Assembly: GCF_003121295.1 (NCBI RefSeq)
Contig: NZ_PHNC01000012.1
Location: 1 to 64,000, forward strand
Source of the DNA: Streptomyces orinoci
GTDB taxonomy: Bacteria > Actinomycetota > Actinomycetes > Streptomycetales > Streptomycetaceae
Length of the DNA stretch: 64,000 bases
Reading direction: 5' to 3'
Shown here: positions 44,712-54,600 of the stretch, piece by piece
How the letters are laid out: each line of letters starts with the position of its first letter
Position numbering within the stretch: the first letter of the stretch is position 1
The notes under the pieces: generated by a model
Seen by the model: the letters and a program-made list of their open reading frames with translations, nothing else
Databases searched by the model: none
Told to the model about the DNA's origin: nothing
Position numbers and translations under genes: made by a program

Positions 44712-44735
44712 ACGATGCATGCCTGTATGCATCGT
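44712..44735. promoter_or_regulatory. Perfect 9-bp inverted repeat upstream of the ALF toxin gene
   Basis: ACGATGCAT (44712-44720) and ATGCATCGT (44727-44735) around GCCTGT, in a gap unusually low in GC. TTGACG (44709-44714) overlaps the left arm and could be a -35 box, though no good -10 follows. It is probably an operator for the toxin gene. Confidence 0.55.
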
Positions 44736-44830
44736 GACGATTTCCACGCCGATGGCACACTCCTCCGGCCTCACCAACTGGCGCGCCGACTGCTGCACAG
44801 TCGGCTCCGGACCAAGAAAGAACTTGCTGC

Positions 44831-47800
44831 ATGAAATGGCTACCGCGCTCCGGCTGTGGAGCGCTACACCGGGCCAAACGCCGACAGAGAGATTGCGGGC
44901 CAACGCTTGGTCTGCGCGGTGTCGGAGGAGCGCTGCTTTCAGCCCTTCTCCTGCCGGGGCTCCTCGGTGTCCATCCCGCCGCTGCGGACGATGACCCGGA
45001 CGATGACCTGCCCCCGCTGTCGGATCGCGCGCAGATCGTCGCGCTGTGGATGCATGGCGGTGCGGGTATCAAGGCGGCGGCCGAGCAGGCCCTGCTGGGC
45101 GCGGACGAGGACGTCAAGAAGTTCTTCGCCAAGAAGGACGGCGTTCAGTTCGACGACGATTGCATTGATGTCAGCCGCATCATCAGTGTGGGCGGGCCGG
45201 GGGTGCGCAAGGCCGCGATGAAGGCCTTGGCCACCAACACCCCTGACGCCGTGCAGTCCTTCCTGCGCAACGGCTGGCAGGCGCCGCTGCGGGAGGACGA
45301 GCAGGTCAAGGTCTCGCAGATCATCTCTTCTGGTGGTCCTGGAGTCCAGAAGGCCGGTAAAACGGCTCTGGCCAGCACGGACCCCAAGGCTTTGGAGGAC
45401 TTCCTCAACAGCGGCCAGTACGCGGCCCGGAGGGAGGACAACGAGGTCAGGGTCTCCCAGATCATCATGGCGGGCGGCACCAATGTGAAGGAGGCCGGCA
45501 AGGCCGCCCTCAAGGGCACGCCCGAGGACATCGTCGAGTTCCTCACCATCGGCCAGTTCGTGGCACGCAACCGCGACAAGGAACACGCCACCATCGCCCA
45601 GCTCACCGAGCAGGCGCAGCAGTTCGGTGCGCAGGCGGAGAAGGCCACCAAGGCCGCCGAGGCTGCCCGGCAGCGGGCGGTGGAGGCTGCGGCGGCGGCC
45701 AAGCAGGACGCCAAGCGCGCGGCCGAGCAGACCGCGGCGGCCCGCGATGATGCCAAGACCGCCGCGGTCAAGGCGAAGCAGGCGGCCAGTTCGGCTCTGG
45801 CCGCCGCCAATGCGGCGCAGACGGCCATTGAGGCGGCCAGCGAGGCCCAGGAGTCAGCGCGGGTGGCTGCCATGGCCGCCGCCCAGACGGCGAGCGCGGC
45901 GAACGCCGCCGCGGAGGCAGCGGCGAAGGCGTACAACGACTCGATAGCCGCGGAGCATGACGCCGGCAAGGCCGAGGAGGCGAAGAACTCCGCGAAGAGT
46001 GCCCGTCAGGCTGCGGGGCTCGCCAGGCTGTCGGCTTCGGCCGCCTTGCAGGCCGGTAACGCCTCCAAGGCGGCGGCAGCGGCAGCCAAGGCATCCCATG
46101 GTGCTGCTGCCGATGCCAACGATGCTGCCGACCAGGCCGATGCCGCGGACCAGGATGCGCGGCAGGCCGGGGACTACAACGGCGAGGCACATGCGGCCGC
46201 CGAGGAGACCCGGCGTCATGCGAAGGAGGCCGACGCCGCCGCCGATTCGGCCGAGGAACTGGCCAATGAGTCGGCTGCAGCCGCCTACGAGGCGCGGGAT
46301 GCGGCCAACCGGGCAGCTGACCACGCGGACAAGGCCGCCGACGCGGCTGAGGATGCCGTCAAGCACGCCGGCGAGGCCAAGAAGGCAGCCGCCGATGCAG
46401 CCAAGAATGCCGCATCCGCCAAATCTGCTGCCGAAGCGGCCAGTTCAGCAGTAGCCACCGCCAACAAGGTCTTCAAAATTGCCCGGAAGGCCGAGGCGCA
46501 GGACCTCGCCACCCGTACCTCCGCCGCCATCGACGTCGCAAGATCCCGCGAGGCGCAGGCGGAACGGATCACCGCCGCCTCGGCCCAGGCGGCGTATGAC
46601 GCCCGGGGCCTGGACGACATCGCCACCACCCTCGCTGCAGAGGCATCCAAGCCGGACGCCGACCCCAAGGCCACCGCTGCCAAGGGCCGTGAACTGGCTC
46701 TCAAGGCGATGAAGACCCGCGGCCCCTTCCTCCAGGAGGCCGCTGCCAACGCCCTGTCCGGTACCGACGCCGACGTCCTGGACTTCCTGCGCAATGGCTG
46801 GCAGAAGGCCCAGCAGGACGAAATCCGCCAGGACGTCGCCGACTTGGCCGGTCAGAGCCCTTTCCCGTCGGTTCGCACAGCGGCACAGAAGGCGCTGGGC
46901 GGCAGTGACCAGCAGATCCGCGACTTCTACACCACCGGCCAGTACACAGCCGGAATCGACGACTACAGCATCCGCACCTCCCAGCTCATCTCCGCCGGCG
47001 GACCGGGGGTGAAGGAAGCCGGCAAGAAGGCCCTGGCCACCAACGACCCCAAGACCATGGGCGCGTTCATCAACGCCGGCCAGTACGCGGCACGGCACGA
47101 GGACGAAGAGGTCAACGCCTCCCAGCTCATCTCCAGCGGTGGCCCGGAGATGCAGGCCGCCGGCAAGATCGCCCTCGCCGGCCCCGCGGACGAGCTCCAC
47201 ACCTTCATCCAGGTCGGCCAGTACATGGCCGAACGCAAGGACCAGCTCGCCGCCACCCACATCGCCCAGCTCCAGAACCTCCTCGACCAAGGCGCCATCA
47301 TCGCCGCCAAGGCCCAGGAAAACCGCTGGATCGCCGCCAAGGCCGCAGCCGACGCCGCCAACGCCAGCACCGAAGCCCAAAAGGCCGCCTCGGAAGCGCA
47401 GAAGTCGGCAGCCCAGGCGAAGCAGTACGCCGCGGAAGCCGACAAGTCCGCTACGCAGGCGGAGAAATCCGCCGCCAAGGCAGCCAACTCCGCCAGCACA
47501 GCACGCAGCGCGGCAGACGCGGCAGATCACGACGCCGCCGACGCCGAAGAATCTGCTGCGGACTCGGACTTCTCGGCGCAGTACGCCCGGGACTCGGCAG
47601 ACGAAGCCCGTATATACGCTGACGATGCCCACCGCTCTGCCCTGAAGGCGGGCAAGAGCGAAAAGGAAGCCAACCAGCTTGCCGCCGCAGCCTGGAAGGA
47701 CGTGATCACAAAGCGGCAAGCCGAGCTTGACGCCGAACGCAAGAAAGCTGCCGAGCTCCGCAAGAAGCAGCGTGAACAACAGCAGAAGAAGACCTGCATC

Positions 47801-48436
47801 ATCCCGATGAACCGGGAACTGACTCCGTGTCAGTTTGCTCCGGACCGCTACAACATCGAGATGCCGGCCATCGACCCCACCATCAACCGCATCTTCTGGA
47901 AGTACTCCGGCCTCGACGACCTCAAGGGATGCATAAAGAACCCGACCTGGGGGCAGTGCATCGGCGCCGGAGCAGCCGTCGCCATGGTCATTCCCCCCTT
48001 TGGTGCCGAGGCCGGGGGCGGGGTGGAGGCTGTTGAGGGCGTCGAGGATATAGTCAGGGCAACACGGATCGGCAAAAATGCGACCGGGACAGTCTGGGAC
48101 GGAATCAAGGCCACGCAGCCTACCTACCCCGGTACCAAACTTCCGCGATCGTTCGAACTCACCGCTGGTGATACCCAGGTCTGGGTGCATGGCAACGCAT
48201 CAGAACACATCGCGGAGTACCTCTCCGGAATGGCCAAGCGGGGCGCAGGCCAATTTGAGCTCGACATGGCCACTCAGGTCCAACTCACCAACCTGCAAAC
48301 GGCCGTCGAGAAGGCAGGGAGGGGTGGGCTGCCTTTTGATAAGATGGTGGTCGTCGACGGCTGGGAGCTGAAATTTGGTGCACCACGGAGCCCCGGACAA
48401 CTCCCCGCACTCATCCACGCCTTGCCCAGGCAATGA
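44831..48436 (+). CDS. Secreted ALF-repeat, coiled-coil polymorphic toxin
   Basis: 1201 aa. Signal peptide (GALLSALLLPGLLG, cleavage near HPAAA). ALF-type repeats occur in two sets, about 75-260 and 610-830, with the recurring pattern SQIISSGGPGVQKAGKTALA followed by F-L-N-S-G-Q-Y-A-A-R. Between and after them are long Ala/Lys/Glu coiled coils (about 260-600 and 835-985). A small hydrophobic segment (CIGAGAAVAMVIPPFGAEAG) leads to the variable C-terminus: YPGTKLPRSFELTAGDTQVW, VHGNASEHIAEYLS, KMVVVDGWELKFG, LIHALPRQ. I think this end is a toxin domain but cannot name it. The downstream gene overlaps by 4 nt and fits an immunity role. Confidence 0.85.
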   Translation: MKWLPRSGCGALHRAKRRQRDCGPTLGLRGVGGALLSALLLPGLLGVHPAAADDDPDDDLPPLSDRAQIVALWMHGGAGIKAAAEQALLGADEDVKKFFAKKDGVQFDDDCIDVSRIISVGGPGVRKAAMKALATNTPDAVQSFLRNGWQAPLREDEQVKVSQIISSGGPGVQKAGKTALASTDPKALEDFLNSGQYAARREDNEVRVSQIIMAGGTNVKEAGKAALKGTPEDIVEFLTIGQFVARNRDKEHATIAQLTEQAQQFGAQAEKATKAAEAARQRAVEAAAAAKQDAKRAAEQTAAARDDAKTAAVKAKQAASSALAAANAAQTAIEAASEAQESARVAAMAAAQTASAANAAAEAAAKAYNDSIAAEHDAGKAEEAKNSAKSARQAAGLARLSASAALQAGNASKAAAAAAKASHGAAADANDAADQADAADQDARQAGDYNGEAHAAAEETRRHAKEADAAADSAEELANESAAAAYEARDAANRAADHADKAADAAEDAVKHAGEAKKAAADAAKNAASAKSAAEAASSAVATANKVFKIARKAEAQDLATRTSAAIDVARSREAQAERITAASAQAAYDARGLDDIATTLAAEASKPDADPKATAAKGRELALKAMKTRGPFLQEAAANALSGTDADVLDFLRNGWQKAQQDEIRQDVADLAGQSPFPSVRTAAQKALGGSDQQIRDFYTTGQYTAGIDDYSIRTSQLISAGGPGVKEAGKKALATNDPKTMGAFINAGQYAARHEDEEVNASQLISSGGPEMQAAGKIALAGPADELHTFIQVGQYMAERKDQLAATHIAQLQNLLDQGAIIAAKAQENRWIAAKAAADAANASTEAQKAASEAQKSAAQAKQYAAEADKSATQAEKSAAKAANSASTARSAADAADHDAADAEESAADSDFSAQYARDSADEARIYADDAHRSALKAGKSEKEANQLAAAAWKDVITKRQAELDAERKKAAELRKKQREQQQKKTCIIPMNRELTPCQFAPDRYNIEMPAIDPTINRIFWKYSGLDDLKGCIKNPTWGQCIGAGAAVAMVIPPFGAEAGGGVEAVEGVEDIVRATRIGKNATGTVWDGIKATQPTYPGTKLPRSFELTAGDTQVWVHGNASEHIAEYLSGMAKRGAGQFELDMATQVQLTNLQTAVEKAGRGGLPFDKMVVVDGWELKFGAPRSPGQLPALIHALPRQ

Positions 48437-48939
48437 TAGGGGAGCTCATGATCTCAGTATGTGGTTCGACCGCATGTGAAGGTGTAGTCATCGAGAGCGA
48501 CCCCTGGATCCCCATGAAGGTCACCTGGACTCCCCGCCCTGACGGAAGGCCACTCTACCTCCGGATTACCGGAAGTAGCGGAGGTGAAGTGGAGATGAAG
48601 GTCGATCCCTGCACAGGTATGCTCACACAGGTGATCGTCCTGGAGGAGCCTCCACTATCTGATGCGCAGCGGCGGCTTCCCATCGCGGCCGAAGCTCAGA
48701 ATCGAGCACCGAAGATCGATCTTCGCTACTGGGAAGAACAAGACCGTCTCGATGGCTCCTCATCTGAACACTTCGTGGCATCACTCTTCACGGAGCTGGC
48801 TTTTGTGCGGACACGACATCAGATCGGGATCGTGTTCTCCGGCCAAAGTCCCGCCCGATACGTATATTGCGGAGACGTAGTAGTCGCAATATCAGAGGCA
48901 GGCGAATTGGCGGAAATCGCGGTATCGTCCCAACCTTAG
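48433..48939 (+). CDS. Candidate immunity protein of the ALF toxin
   Basis: 168 aa; ATG 48433 overlaps the toxin stop (ATGA). An internal ATG 48448 has AGGGGAG just upstream and may be the true start (163 aa). Acidic, beta-rich: WIPMKVTWTPRPDGRPLYLR, VDPCTGMLTQVIVLEE, GELAEIAVSS. No family recognised. Downstream coupling to a toxin with a variable C-terminus is the reason for the call. Confidence 0.6.
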   Translation: MIGELMISVCGSTACEGVVIESDPWIPMKVTWTPRPDGRPLYLRITGSSGGEVEMKVDPCTGMLTQVIVLEEPPLSDAQRRLPIAAEAQNRAPKIDLRYWEEQDRLDGSSSEHFVASLFTELAFVRTRHQIGIVFSGQSPARYVYCGDVVVAISEAGELAEIAVSSQP

Positions 48940-49016
48940 GTGGCTCGGAGAACGAGTCGGGCACGGTTTTTCAAGATCATGGAGTTCTCTACGTCCCCTG
49001 ATCCGAGTGGAAGGCC

Positions 49017-49225
49017 GTGCCTGCCATCGCATCATTCTTGAACACTTCCCGCTTCGCCTGGCTCGCCGTGCTCGACGGTCCGTTGCTGCTCGTCATGGTG
49101 CTGCTGGGCCAGAGCTGACCTGGATGATAGTCATCGGCAACGGCGGCTTCCTGGGCAGCTTCACGACGCTGGTGATCCGCATGAAGGCTGGCGACGACGA
49201 CCCGGGCCGTGGCGCGATGGCTTGA
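49017..49225 (+). pseudogene. Small two-helix membrane protein, frameshifted
   Basis: From GTG 49017 (GGAAGG upstream) the frame reads AFLNT-like start PAIASFLNTSRFAWLAVLDG and PLLLVMVLLGQS, then stops at 49118. The -1/+2 frame continues smoothly ELTWMIVIGNGGFLGSFTTL and VIRMKAGDDDPGRGAMA to 49225. Together they give about 69 aa with two membrane helices and an acidic tail, so a one-base change near 49100-49118 has broken the gene. A strong hairpin follows. Confidence 0.6.
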
Positions 49226-49252
49226 CCCGGCGGTATGAACGAAGTCGGTCGG

Positions 49253-49284
49253 GTGGCCCGAGGGAAATCTCACCCTCGGGCCAC
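49253..49284. terminator. 12-bp perfect hairpin
   Basis: GTGGCCCGAGGG (49253-49264) and CCCTCGGGCCAC (49273-49284) with the loop AAATCTCA. It terminates the small membrane gene and possibly the ALF toxin transcript. Confidence 0.85.
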
Positions 49285-49392
49285 AGATCCCGGCGTAACA
49301 ATCTCCCGTATCGGGGCTCCTGTTGTTCTGATCACCTCATGGGCAGCGCGACTCCATCGCAGACACAACGCAGCTCGTTCGAGACTCGTCAG

Positions 49393-49794
49393 TGAGCTTT
49401 TTCAGTGTGGCGATTGATCGGGTGAGGATGGTGGCGCTCACAACGCACACGAGGCTCACGTGCCGTTGAGGGAGGTGTTCGAAGTCTCAACCCACCGCAG
49501 GGGGAGCCTCGTTGGTTCCCTATTCTGCCGCACTCGACTTGCCCCGCGCGCTGGTCGAGTGGGTCACGATGCTCATCGTCACCCGCGAAGGTGACCGCCG
49601 CTGCAAACTTCCGCTGCACCAACGTGCTCTGGTCGGCTGGTGTACCTGCGTCGGCATGACCTTAGCCCGGTGGAGCGGGGCATGGCTCGTCTGAGATCCT
49701 GGCGGGGCTTTCGCAAAGCCCGTTGCAGCCCGGATCTGATGTCGTCCATCGCAGCGGCCGCCCTCACCCTGAGCGACAACGCTGAAAGAGCTCA
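49393..49794 (+). mobile_element. Internally deleted IS5-family element with both ends
   Basis: About 402 bp. Left end TGAGCTTTTTCAGTGTGGCG (49393-49412); right end read inward TGAGCTCTTTCAGCGTTGTC (49794-49775). Inside, from 49513 one frame gives a transposase-like N-terminus LVPYSAALDLPRALVEWVTM. From about 49645 another frame gives the C-terminal signature LSPVERGMARLRSWRGFRKA, CSPDLMSSIAAAALTLS. The catalytic middle is gone. It cannot move itself but could be mobilised by a related full-length transposase. Confidence 0.75.
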
Positions 49795-49842
49795 GGTGAG
49801 CTACGAGGCCGACTTCGTTGCGCCAGGGGCGCCTGGTCCGCA

Positions 49843-50709
49843 TCAGGGGTTGCTCGTCACCTGGAACCCCGCCCCGAAGATGTTGTGCCCTGGGTCCTTC
49901 GCCTCGCGGGCCCGCAGGTCGGCGAGGATGTTGGCGGAGCTGGTGTAGTTAAAGGGGGGCCACTGGAGGGTGATGGCCTTGGTGATTCCGGCCCAGGGGC
50001 CGGTGGCCTGGAAGTTGTTGGCGGTGGAGGGCAGGTCGGTGCCGGGGACGTGCCAGATGACGGGGCCGCCGGAGTCGCCGGCCTTGTTGGGGGCCGGGGC
50101 GCGGTAGATGCCGTTGTCGTTGCTCAGGACGGTGCCGTACCAGACGCCGGTCTGGCCGGAGGTGATGATCTCGTTGTTGCCGATGGTGAGGAGTCGTTCA
50201 TTGTCGAGAGCGGGGTTGAGCGCGTTGGGGCTCACCGGGCCCTGGGGGGACTTCACTTCGCCGGTCTGCTTGAGGTAGGGGCCCTGGGAGGAGAGGGTCA
50301 CCTGGGGGACCAGCTCAATGACCATGTAGTCCTTGGTGACATGGCCGGTTTGCGAGCCCTCGGGGTCCTTGAAGTAGCGGACATAGCCGATGGGGCCGAA
50401 GCCGGTGTCGTTGCGGTCGTAGACGGGGGCCACGTTGTCCGGGATCTCGCGGTCGGCGTACTTCTTTTGCGGGTCGGAGAGGCAGTGGCCGGCGGATATG
50501 GCTATATGGCGCTGGTGGTCGTCGGTGCCGACGGCACCGAGAGTGCAGAAGAGGTTGGTCGTGTCGGGGCTGAAGGCTATTTGCAGGCCGTTGTAGACGC
50601 GCTTGCCTTCGGCGGGGCGGGGGGAGTGGGGTTGGGCTTGGGCGGTGGTTGCGCCCAGGGTGCCGGTGAGGGCAAGGGTCAGGGTGAGGGCGGCTAATCT
50701 CTTGAGCAC
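49843..50709 (-). CDS. Secreted trypsin-like serine protease
   Basis: 288 aa from GTG 50709, with AAGGAG 7 nt upstream; longer frames lack a signal. The signal peptide ends ATTAQA. The triad is intact here: His in HIAISAGHCLSD, Asp in VTKDYMVIEL, Ser in NKAGDSGGPVIW. About 260 mature residues, without pro-domain or C-terminal module. Extracellular. It lies between the deleted IS and the immunity gene of the second Rhs locus. Confidence 0.9.
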   Translation of the reverse strand: MLKRLAALTLTLALTGTLGATTAQAQPHSPRPAEGKRVYNGLQIAFSPDTTNLFCTLGAVGTDDHQRHIAISAGHCLSDPQKKYADREIPDNVAPVYDRNDTGFGPIGYVRYFKDPEGSQTGHVTKDYMVIELVPQVTLSSQGPYLKQTGEVKSPQGPVSPNALNPALDNERLLTIGNNEIITSGQTGVWYGTVLSNDNGIYRAPAPNKAGDSGGPVIWHVPGTDLPSTANNFQATGPWAGITKAITLQWPPFNYTSSANILADLRAREAKDPGHNIFGAGFQVTSNP

Positions 50710-50827
50710 GTGAAATCTCCTTGCCGGGTGGGGGACTTGGTCATTCCAACTTAGCCAGGGTTCGCTTGTTCCCGTAGGGGGGAGGGCTGAGCCTGGCCGG
50801 TTCTGACGCTTTCTTGATGCGATCGGC

Positions 50828-51649
50828 TTATCCATGTTCCAGGGAATCGAGCTGGGCCAGAGCATTGCGCACAACTGACTTCAGTTGCTCGTTGGTGAGG
50901 TCGCCGGGTTCTTGGAGGGACGGGTCGATCGAATAGTTTTCCAGGGCGTAGAAGACATCGGCCAGGATGTCGCCCAGGGGTTCACGCAGCCGCTCCTTCG
51001 TGGCGAGGGAGCGGTGCCGGGCGGACAGCCAAGCGGTAGCGAACTCGGATCCGTTGAAATCCCCGTAGGCAAAGGCCTCCATGAGTGCCAGCTGTTCCGC
51101 CGTGGCTGAGCCGGGGAGCACATCGCTCTTCTTTGCCCAGGCCCGCTGTCGGAGCGGGAACAGCTTTGTGGCCTCGGCCACTTCGGGCCGCTTGGAGCCG
51201 ATGCGCTTGGCGTACCGCTGGAAGTTGGCGCGTGCCCGCTCCACCCCTTCCGGGAGGCTGTACTGGAGAAACTCTCCGACGCCGCCGATAACGGCGTAGC
51301 TGTGGCCGGTTACCAGTAGTGCGCCGGAGAGGTCGGGGAGGGCCACCAACAAGTTCTCGCCGGGCAAGGTGAGTTGGGTCAGCAGGAGTTCTTGGTTGGA
51401 AGCGACCTTGAGCACCGGTTCCGAGCCGTGATCGCCCGCCAGTCGTGCGGCGATGACGTGGTCGTGTCCGGTGCGGCGTGCGCCCGTGCTCAGCCGCCTG
51501 GCCAGTTGAGCATCCATGGCGGTACCGCAGCCAAGCGGTGCGGCCTCTTTCTCTCCTTCGGCCAGCCATTCAGGTCTGAACGAGCAGCCATTGAGAAGCC
51601 TGGCGGAGAGTTGTGCGCCGGTACGCGCTTCCCATTTCGGGTCTGTCAT
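50828..51649 (-). CDS. Colicin-D-type immunity protein of the second Rhs toxin
   Basis: 273 aa from ATG 51649, which overlaps the rhs stop by 4 nt (ATGA). The N-terminal about 180 residues (TGHSYAVIGGVGEFLQYSLP, RYAKRIGSKRP) form an extra domain I do not recognise. The C-terminal about 90 residues match colicin D immunity proteins: EAFAYGDFNGSEFATAWLSA, DILADVFYALENYSIDPSLQ, LTNEQLKSVVRNALAQLD. Immunity proteins of this type block the tRNase active site. The position directly after the colicin-D-like domain supports the call. Confidence 0.8.
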   Translation of the reverse strand: MTDPKWEARTGAQLSARLLNGCSFRPEWLAEGEKEAAPLGCGTAMDAQLARRLSTGARRTGHDHVIAARLAGDHGSEPVLKVASNQELLLTQLTLPGENLLVALPDLSGALLVTGHSYAVIGGVGEFLQYSLPEGVERARANFQRYAKRIGSKRPEVAEATKLFPLRQRAWAKKSDVLPGSATAEQLALMEAFAYGDFNGSEFATAWLSARHRSLATKERLREPLGDILADVFYALENYSIDPSLQEPGDLTNEQLKSVVRNALAQLDSLEHG

Positions 51650-54600
51650 GCCAGGAATCCCTTGTCCACGATGCCGGAGAACTGCTTGTCGCTGAGGATC
51701 CACCCCGACCAGAATCTGCCGTCCGAGTGCAGCATGACCATTCTGAGGGTCTGCGGGTCGATAAAGCCCACTGCTTGTCCCTGACCGTGGTAGTTGTACC
51801 GGTAGATCTTGGTGTCACGAGCCGTCATATGCTTGCGCATCGACTCCTCGAATGCTTTGAGGGCGGCGTTGTTTCTGTTGCCCGGACTGTTCAGGAAGTC
51901 GTGTGCGTGCGCATCGTACTTCTTGGACATCGTCCTGGTACTGGAGAAGTCCGCCTTTTGTTCCCAGCCCTGTTTGGCGCAGGACGCGAGCCCCAGCGGG
52001 TCCATCCAGGTATGAGGGTTGTGGACATAGGCGAAGGGGCTGGGATCGGGGACGAGGCCCAGGGGGTCGGGTGAGGCGTAGCGCCCCGTCTCCGGGTCGT
52101 AATGCCGGTGGATGTTGTAGTGGAAACCCGTTTCAGGGTCGAAGTACTGGCCCGGGAAGCGCAGTGGCGTATAGGCCGTGCTGTCCGTGGACCAGGCCGT
52201 GGTGCCCCAGAGGGTGGCGCGGGAGTGCCAGGCGGTGGTGCCGGATTCGTCGATCAGGTGGGTGGGGGTGCCCACCAGGTCGGTGACGATGGCGAAAAAG
52301 CGCTGGTCCACCTCGTGTTGGGAGAGGGCGATGCGCTCGGTCTGGGCGATGGGACGCAGGCCGTCATGGTCCCAGGTGAGGGTGACGGGGTTGCCGGGGC
52401 CAGTGGTGGGGGTGGTGGTTTGTTCGGCGAGGGTGAAGCCGTCCCAGGTGAAGTCGGTGCGTTCGGTCAATTCGCCGTCGGCGGAGAGGCGTTGTTTGGT
52501 TGTGCGGCGGCCGAGGGGGTCGTAGTGATAGTGCCAGCGGGTGCCGTCGGGGGTGGTGACGGAGGTCAGGCGGTCCTCGGCGTCCCAGGTGTAGTGCCAG
52601 GTGTCCGGCTTGCGGGAGGGGCGGGTCCGTTGGCGGAGGATGACGCGGCCCTGGGCGTCGTGTTCATAGCGGACGCTGCCCGCGTGGGATATCCGGGCGC
52701 CGGTGTAGGCGCGGGGGCCGCGCGCTTCCGAGCCGGGGTGATGGGAGGGCCAGTCGGCTTCGGTCTGGTTGCCGGCCGGGTCATAGGCGTAGCGCTCGGT
52801 CCAGTTGGCGGCATGGACGGCGGTGAGGCGGCCGGCCCGGTCCAGGTCGAAGGCGCGGGTGCCGGTGGCTGAGTCGGTGAGGGTGGTGAGGTAGCCGTCG
52901 CGGCGGTAGGTGTGGGAGCGGTGGTGCAGGGTGCGGGTGGGGTCGGTCAGGGTGCCAGTGCTGAGGCGGCCGGTGAGGTCCCAGGTCTGGGTGAGGGTGA
53001 GGCCCTGGCCGAAGTGGCGGGCGGTTTCCCGGCCCAGGGGGTCGTGCTCCAGGGTGAAGGTGTGGCTGGAGGTGGTGAGGGAGGTTGGGCGGCCCGCGGG
53101 GTCATAGGCCCAGGTGCTCAGTGCGCCGGTGGGGGTGGTGCGGCTGGTGCGGCGGCCCAGCGGGTCGTAAGTGTGGGTGATGGTACGGCCGTTGATGGTT
53201 TCGGAGGTGAGGCGGCCCAGGGAGTCGTGGTGGCGGGTCAGAGCGGCGTCGGGGCCGGCCGCCTGGTGGAGGTTGCCGTAAGTGTCGTGGGTGTAGGTGG
53301 TGAGGACGCCGTCGGAGTCCTTGGTGGTCAGGCGGCCGAGTTGGTCGTACTGGTAGGTGATGGTCTGGCCGAGGGCATTGGTGCGGGAGGTGAGCCGGCC
53401 CGCCGGGTCATGGGTGTAGGTGAGGGTGCGGCCGTCGAAGTCGGTCTCGGAGTGCGGGCGTCCGGCTGCGTCGTAGTGGTAAGTCCAGGTCAGACCCTGG
53501 GGGTTGGTGACCTGGCGGAGGCGCAGCTCGGTGTCATGGGCGAAGGTGTAGCGGGCGCCGTCCGGGGCCGTGCGGGTGGTCGGGGTTCCGAAGGGGCCGT
53601 AGGTGGTGGCGGTGAATGCCCCCTCGGCGCTTTCGTGGACGGTCTGGTTGCCCTCGGCGTCGTAGTGCCAGCGCTCGACCGCCCCGTCGGGGTGGGTACG
53701 GCAGGCCAGTTGGCCGCTCGGGGTCCATTCGAGGATGGTGCGGTGGCCCAGGGGGTCGCGAAGTTCGGTGACGCGGCCGAAGGCGTCGCGTAGGGCGTGA
53801 GTGGTGTGGCCCAGGGGGTCGGTGATGGCGAGAGGGAGACCAGCGGGGTTGGTGTGGATGTGCTGGACGTGGCCGAGGGCATCGGTGATGGCGGTAGGGC
53901 GGCCGAAGGCGTCGTAGGTGTGGGTGGTACGAGCGCCGGTGGGGTCGGTTTCGGTGCGGAGGTTGCCCTGGGGGTCGTAGGTGTAGTGCCAGGACGCGCC
54001 GTCCGGCCCGGTGACCTCGGTGAGGAGGTGGAGTTCGTTGTAGCGGAGGCGGAGGGACGCGCCGTCGGGGCGTTCGATGCGGGTGGGGTTGCCGTGGTCG
54101 TCGAGGGTGTAGCGGGTGGTGTGGCCCAGTTCATCGGTGTGGGCGAGGAGACGGCCATAGCGGTCGGATTCGGTGAGGACGCTGTTGCCCAGTGGATCGA
54201 CGGTGCGGGTGATGTGGTGGTGGCGGTCGTAGTGGTACTCGGTGCGCCCGCCGAGGGAGTCGGTGACGATGGTGCAGCGGCGCAGGGGGTGGTATTCGAA
54301 GGTGGCCGAGAGGTGGCCCTGGGGGCCGATGCCATGGATGACCCGGCCGGAGTCGTCGTAGCGGTACCCGTAGGTGAAGCCGTTGCGGTCGGTCCAGGAG
54401 GTGATCCGGTGGTGCTGGTCGTAGACGTAGTGGAAGGGCACCCCGGTGGGGTCGGTGACGGCGGTGAGCCGGCCGAGGTCGTCGTAGTCGAAGCGGCGGA
54501 GGACGGTGCCCCGGGCGTCGTCGGGTCCGTTCAGCAGCCGCAGACCGGTTGTCCGGGGTCCGGCCGGGGTGGTGGCGGTGTCAATGGCCACCCGGTAGCC

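Noticed and set aside
44719..44994. Short plus-strand frame before the ALF toxin
   Set aside because: Overlaps the toxin signal peptide in another frame and has no ribosome-binding site.
49843..50709. The secreted trypsin as another pseudoprotease
   Set aside because: His, Asp and Ser (SAGHC, KDYMVIEL, GDSGGP) are all intact.
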